Assembly: GCA_021780275.1 (NCBI GenBank) | Contig: JAJXZC010000040.1 | Location: 1-7,620, forward strand | Direction of reading: 5' to 3' | Length of the DNA: 7,620 nucleotides | DNA from: Pseudomonadota bacterium | GTDB taxonomy: Bacteria; Pseudomonadota; Alphaproteobacteria; Parvibaculales; Parvibaculaceae | Part shown: one piece after another, positions 6,094 to 7,620 of the stretch | How the letters are laid out: every line of letters starts with the position of its first letter | Numbering within the stretch: position 1 is the stretch's first letter | Made by a program: the position numbers and the translations under genes | The notes under the pieces: model-generated | Told to the model about the DNA's origin: nothing | The model's input: only the letters and a program-made list of their open reading frames with translations | The model's database searches: none

Positions 6094-7062
6094 GCGCCAT
6101 TGGCCAGGCGACTGGCCGACCAGCTTCTTGAAGGCGCGGCTGAAGGCGGCTTCGGAATCGTAGCCGACCTCGCTCGCGACGACAGAAACCTTGGCGCCGC
6201 GGTCGGTCAGGCGCCTGGCGGCAAGCTGCATGCGCCATTGGGTCAAATACTGGATTGGCGGACAGCCCACCAGATGGGTGAACCGGTCGGCCAACGCCGA
6301 ACGCGACGCGCCGGCGCGCGTCGCCAGTTCTTCCAGCGTCCAGGCGTGGGCGGGCTGCCCATGCAACAAAGTGAGGGCGCGGCCGACCAGCGGGTCGCGC
6401 AGTCCCGCCAGCCAGCCGCCGCCGTCTTTCGGCATTTGATCCATGCGCCATCGGATGACCTCGACGAACAGGAGTTCCGAGAGGCGGTTGAGAACGATTT
6501 GCCGGCCGGCTCGGTTGCTGCTCGTTTCCTCGGTCGCAAACCGGATGAATTGCTCGAGGACGCTGTGCGACCCCCGTGACGCGTCGCGCCCGAACCGGAT
6601 GAAGCGCGGCAATGAGTTCAGCAGAGGATTGAACGGGCGCGCGTCGCAGGTGAAGAAGCCGCAGAACAACTGGGCGTCGCCTGGGCCATCGCCGCCGGTG
6701 CGCAGTGCAAAAGGCAGCGCATTGGCGTCCTCGGGCCGTCGATGGACCTCGAGATTCGGTTGGGCGCGCATGCCGGGCGCGCTCGACACCACATGCGGGT
6801 CGCCGCGCGGAATCACCGCAATGTCCCCCTCCTCGAGCCGGACCGGCGTGAATGCGGAATCCCCGAGTAGCGATATCCAGCACGCGCCGCGGACGACGAC
6901 ATGGTATTCGATCGCATATTGGGCGCCTGGCGTGATGCCGTTGGCGATCTGCGCCGCCGGCGGCGCCTCCGCGACCCAGGGCGATTGCGCGGTCACGTCG
7001 AAAAACACCGATCCGGACAAATGGACGGCGGACAGGACGTCCGATAGCGCGTCTGTGCTCAC
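6079..7062 (-). CDS. AraC-family transcriptional regulator with Cupin_6 sensor domain
   Basis: From the chosen start the product has 327 residues, usual for this family. The N-terminal part (~5-195) is a cupin-type ligand domain: SGSVFFDV, the AIEYHVVVRG strand and EEGDIAVIPRGDPHVV (77-92). The C-terminal ~100 residues form the double helix-turn-helix of AraC/XylS proteins: WTLEELATRAGASRSALADR (241-260) and VSVVASEVGYDSEAAFSRAF (292-311), closing with GQSPGQWR. It should bind DNA and control nearby promoters in response to a small effector I cannot identify. The GTG at 7062 is chosen because it fits the family N-terminus and has GAGGG nine bases upstream. The frame is open up to 7434, but the extra N-terminal residues look unlike the family. 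It converges with the tautomerase/DUF4242 pair, so control of that pair is possible but unproven. Confidence 0.9.
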   Translation of the reverse strand: MSTDALSDVLSAVHLSGSVFFDVTAQSPWVAEAPPAAQIANGITPGAQYAIEYHVVVRGACWISLLGDSAFTPVRLEEGDIAVIPRGDPHVVSSAPGMRAQPNLEVHRRPEDANALPFALRTGGDGPGDAQLFCGFFTCDARPFNPLLNSLPRFIRFGRDASRGSHSVLEQFIRFATEETSSNRAGRQIVLNRLSELLFVEVIRWRMDQMPKDGGGWLAGLRDPLVGRALTLLHGQPAHAWTLEELATRAGASRSALADRFTHLVGCPPIQYLTQWRMQLAARRLTDRGAKVSVVASEVGYDSEAAFSRAFKKLVGQSPGQWRAASS

Positions 7063-7620
7063 CGGAGAAATCCCTCGGCAGTGATCGCCGCGCGAAGACG
7101 TGCCGGACGCATGAGCATGCCTCGCAAACGATCGGACAACGACGATAGCAAGATTGAACGCGCAAGCAAGAAAGGCGGCGTCGGCGACGAATCGTCCTGA
7201 ACCATCGGCCGCCGCCGTCTTCTTTCCTCGGAAATTGCGCCGTCGCCTTTCAGGGGGGCAACAGTTCGAACTCATGCCATGCAAGAAAAGCTTTTGAATG
7301 CTGCAGCTGAGGCGACCGCGCGGCGTTCGCGCCACCGACAACAGGCCTTCACATCGTCCGGCCGCCGCCTCGGCCTTTGATGATCGGCGAAAGGCAAAAC
7401 AAAGCCGGCTTACGAGATTGAAGCCGCCGTTCAACCAATGCCCGCAATCCGCCCATGGCAGCCGATAAGGATTCCAGGCGCGAATTTCCGGAACGGGTCA
7501 CGAGCACGGCTTCGGCTGCCGCCCGGAACGACCGTTGACGGCATTGCTTCGGCCATTACGGTGAAAGCGTGAAAGGCGCTTTAGGGCCGCCCTCAGTCGA
7601 TCCGCCCGTCCATCCATCCA
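7063..7620. other. Gene-free region upstream of the AraC-type gene
   Basis: No gene is supported. The minus-strand frame of the regulator stays open to 7434, but its translation is Arg/Ser/Ala-rich and resembles no family. A weak sigma70-like pair reads on the minus strand: TTGCTT at 7169-7164 and TATCGT at 7147-7142, spacer 16. It could serve the regulator with a leader of about 75 bases, but the match is poor. A short inverted repeat (GCCTTT 7373-7378, AAAGGC 7390-7395) and a small CCAT repeat at the window end are also visible. The region may contain the regulator's own operator. Confidence 0.4.

Noticed and set aside
6062..7165. A 367-codon minus-strand frame overlapping the AraC gene
   Set aside because: It is a very Arg/Pro-rich shadow frame. 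All AraC and cupin motifs are in the 7062-6079 frame.
5298..7180. A 14-base sequence gcaagaaaggcggc occurring twice (near 5298 and 7167)
   Set aside because: It is short, the flanks share nothing, and similar words are expected by chance in this composition.
7373..7395. Inverted repeat GCCTTT/AAAGGC as a terminator
   Set aside because: It has only six pairs with A/T at the base of the loop and no T-tract, and there is no gene upstream for it to terminate.
7063..7434. N-terminal extension of the AraC-type protein up to 7434
   Set aside because: The extra 124 residues match no regulator N-terminus, while the GTG at 7062 has a spaced GAGGG and gives the family's normal length.

Overview
The window is GC-rich, with strong G/C preference at third codon positions. 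Its proteins (a GGDEF-EAL c-di-GMP enzyme, a Cupin_6 AraC regulator, a DUF4242 protein and a small tautomerase) fit an alphaproteobacterium, probably Hyphomicrobiales. That placement rests on general resemblance only; no rRNA or housekeeping gene is present to fix it.

Layout. Positions 1-314 hold an ambiguous open stretch with no recognisable product. Positions 315-514 are a gene-free leader with a small AT-rich patch. Positions 515-2857 (+) encode a 780-residue membrane-anchored PAS-GGDEF-EAL protein with both catalytic motif sets intact, the main intact gene of the left half. Positions 2858-5414 are a graveyard of mobile DNA read on the minus strand. They contain a group II intron whose 5' end is intact (4987, GTGCGCC, supported by a 6-bp EBS1/IBS1 match) and whose reverse transcriptase keeps its YADD active site. 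The intron is cut off near 3490, before the maturase/thumb domain and RNA domains V/VI. There it is joined directly to the last ~65 codons of an IS110-family transposase (3295-3492). The intron should therefore be unable to splice or move by itself.

The right part is an ordinary small gene group. A 75-residue 4-oxalocrotonate-tautomerase-like enzyme (5415-5642, +) and a 91-residue DUF4242 protein (5750-6025, +), each with a good ribosome binding site, are followed by a convergent AraC-family regulator with a cupin sensor domain (6079-7062, -). The regulator ends in a clear intrinsic terminator. Positions 7063-7620 contain no gene I can support.

I see no CRISPR array, tRNA, rRNA, toxin-antitoxin pair or recognisable defence system. 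The window does not look like a new biological system. The part most worth a second look is the intron/IS110 chimera with its definable 5' splice site.
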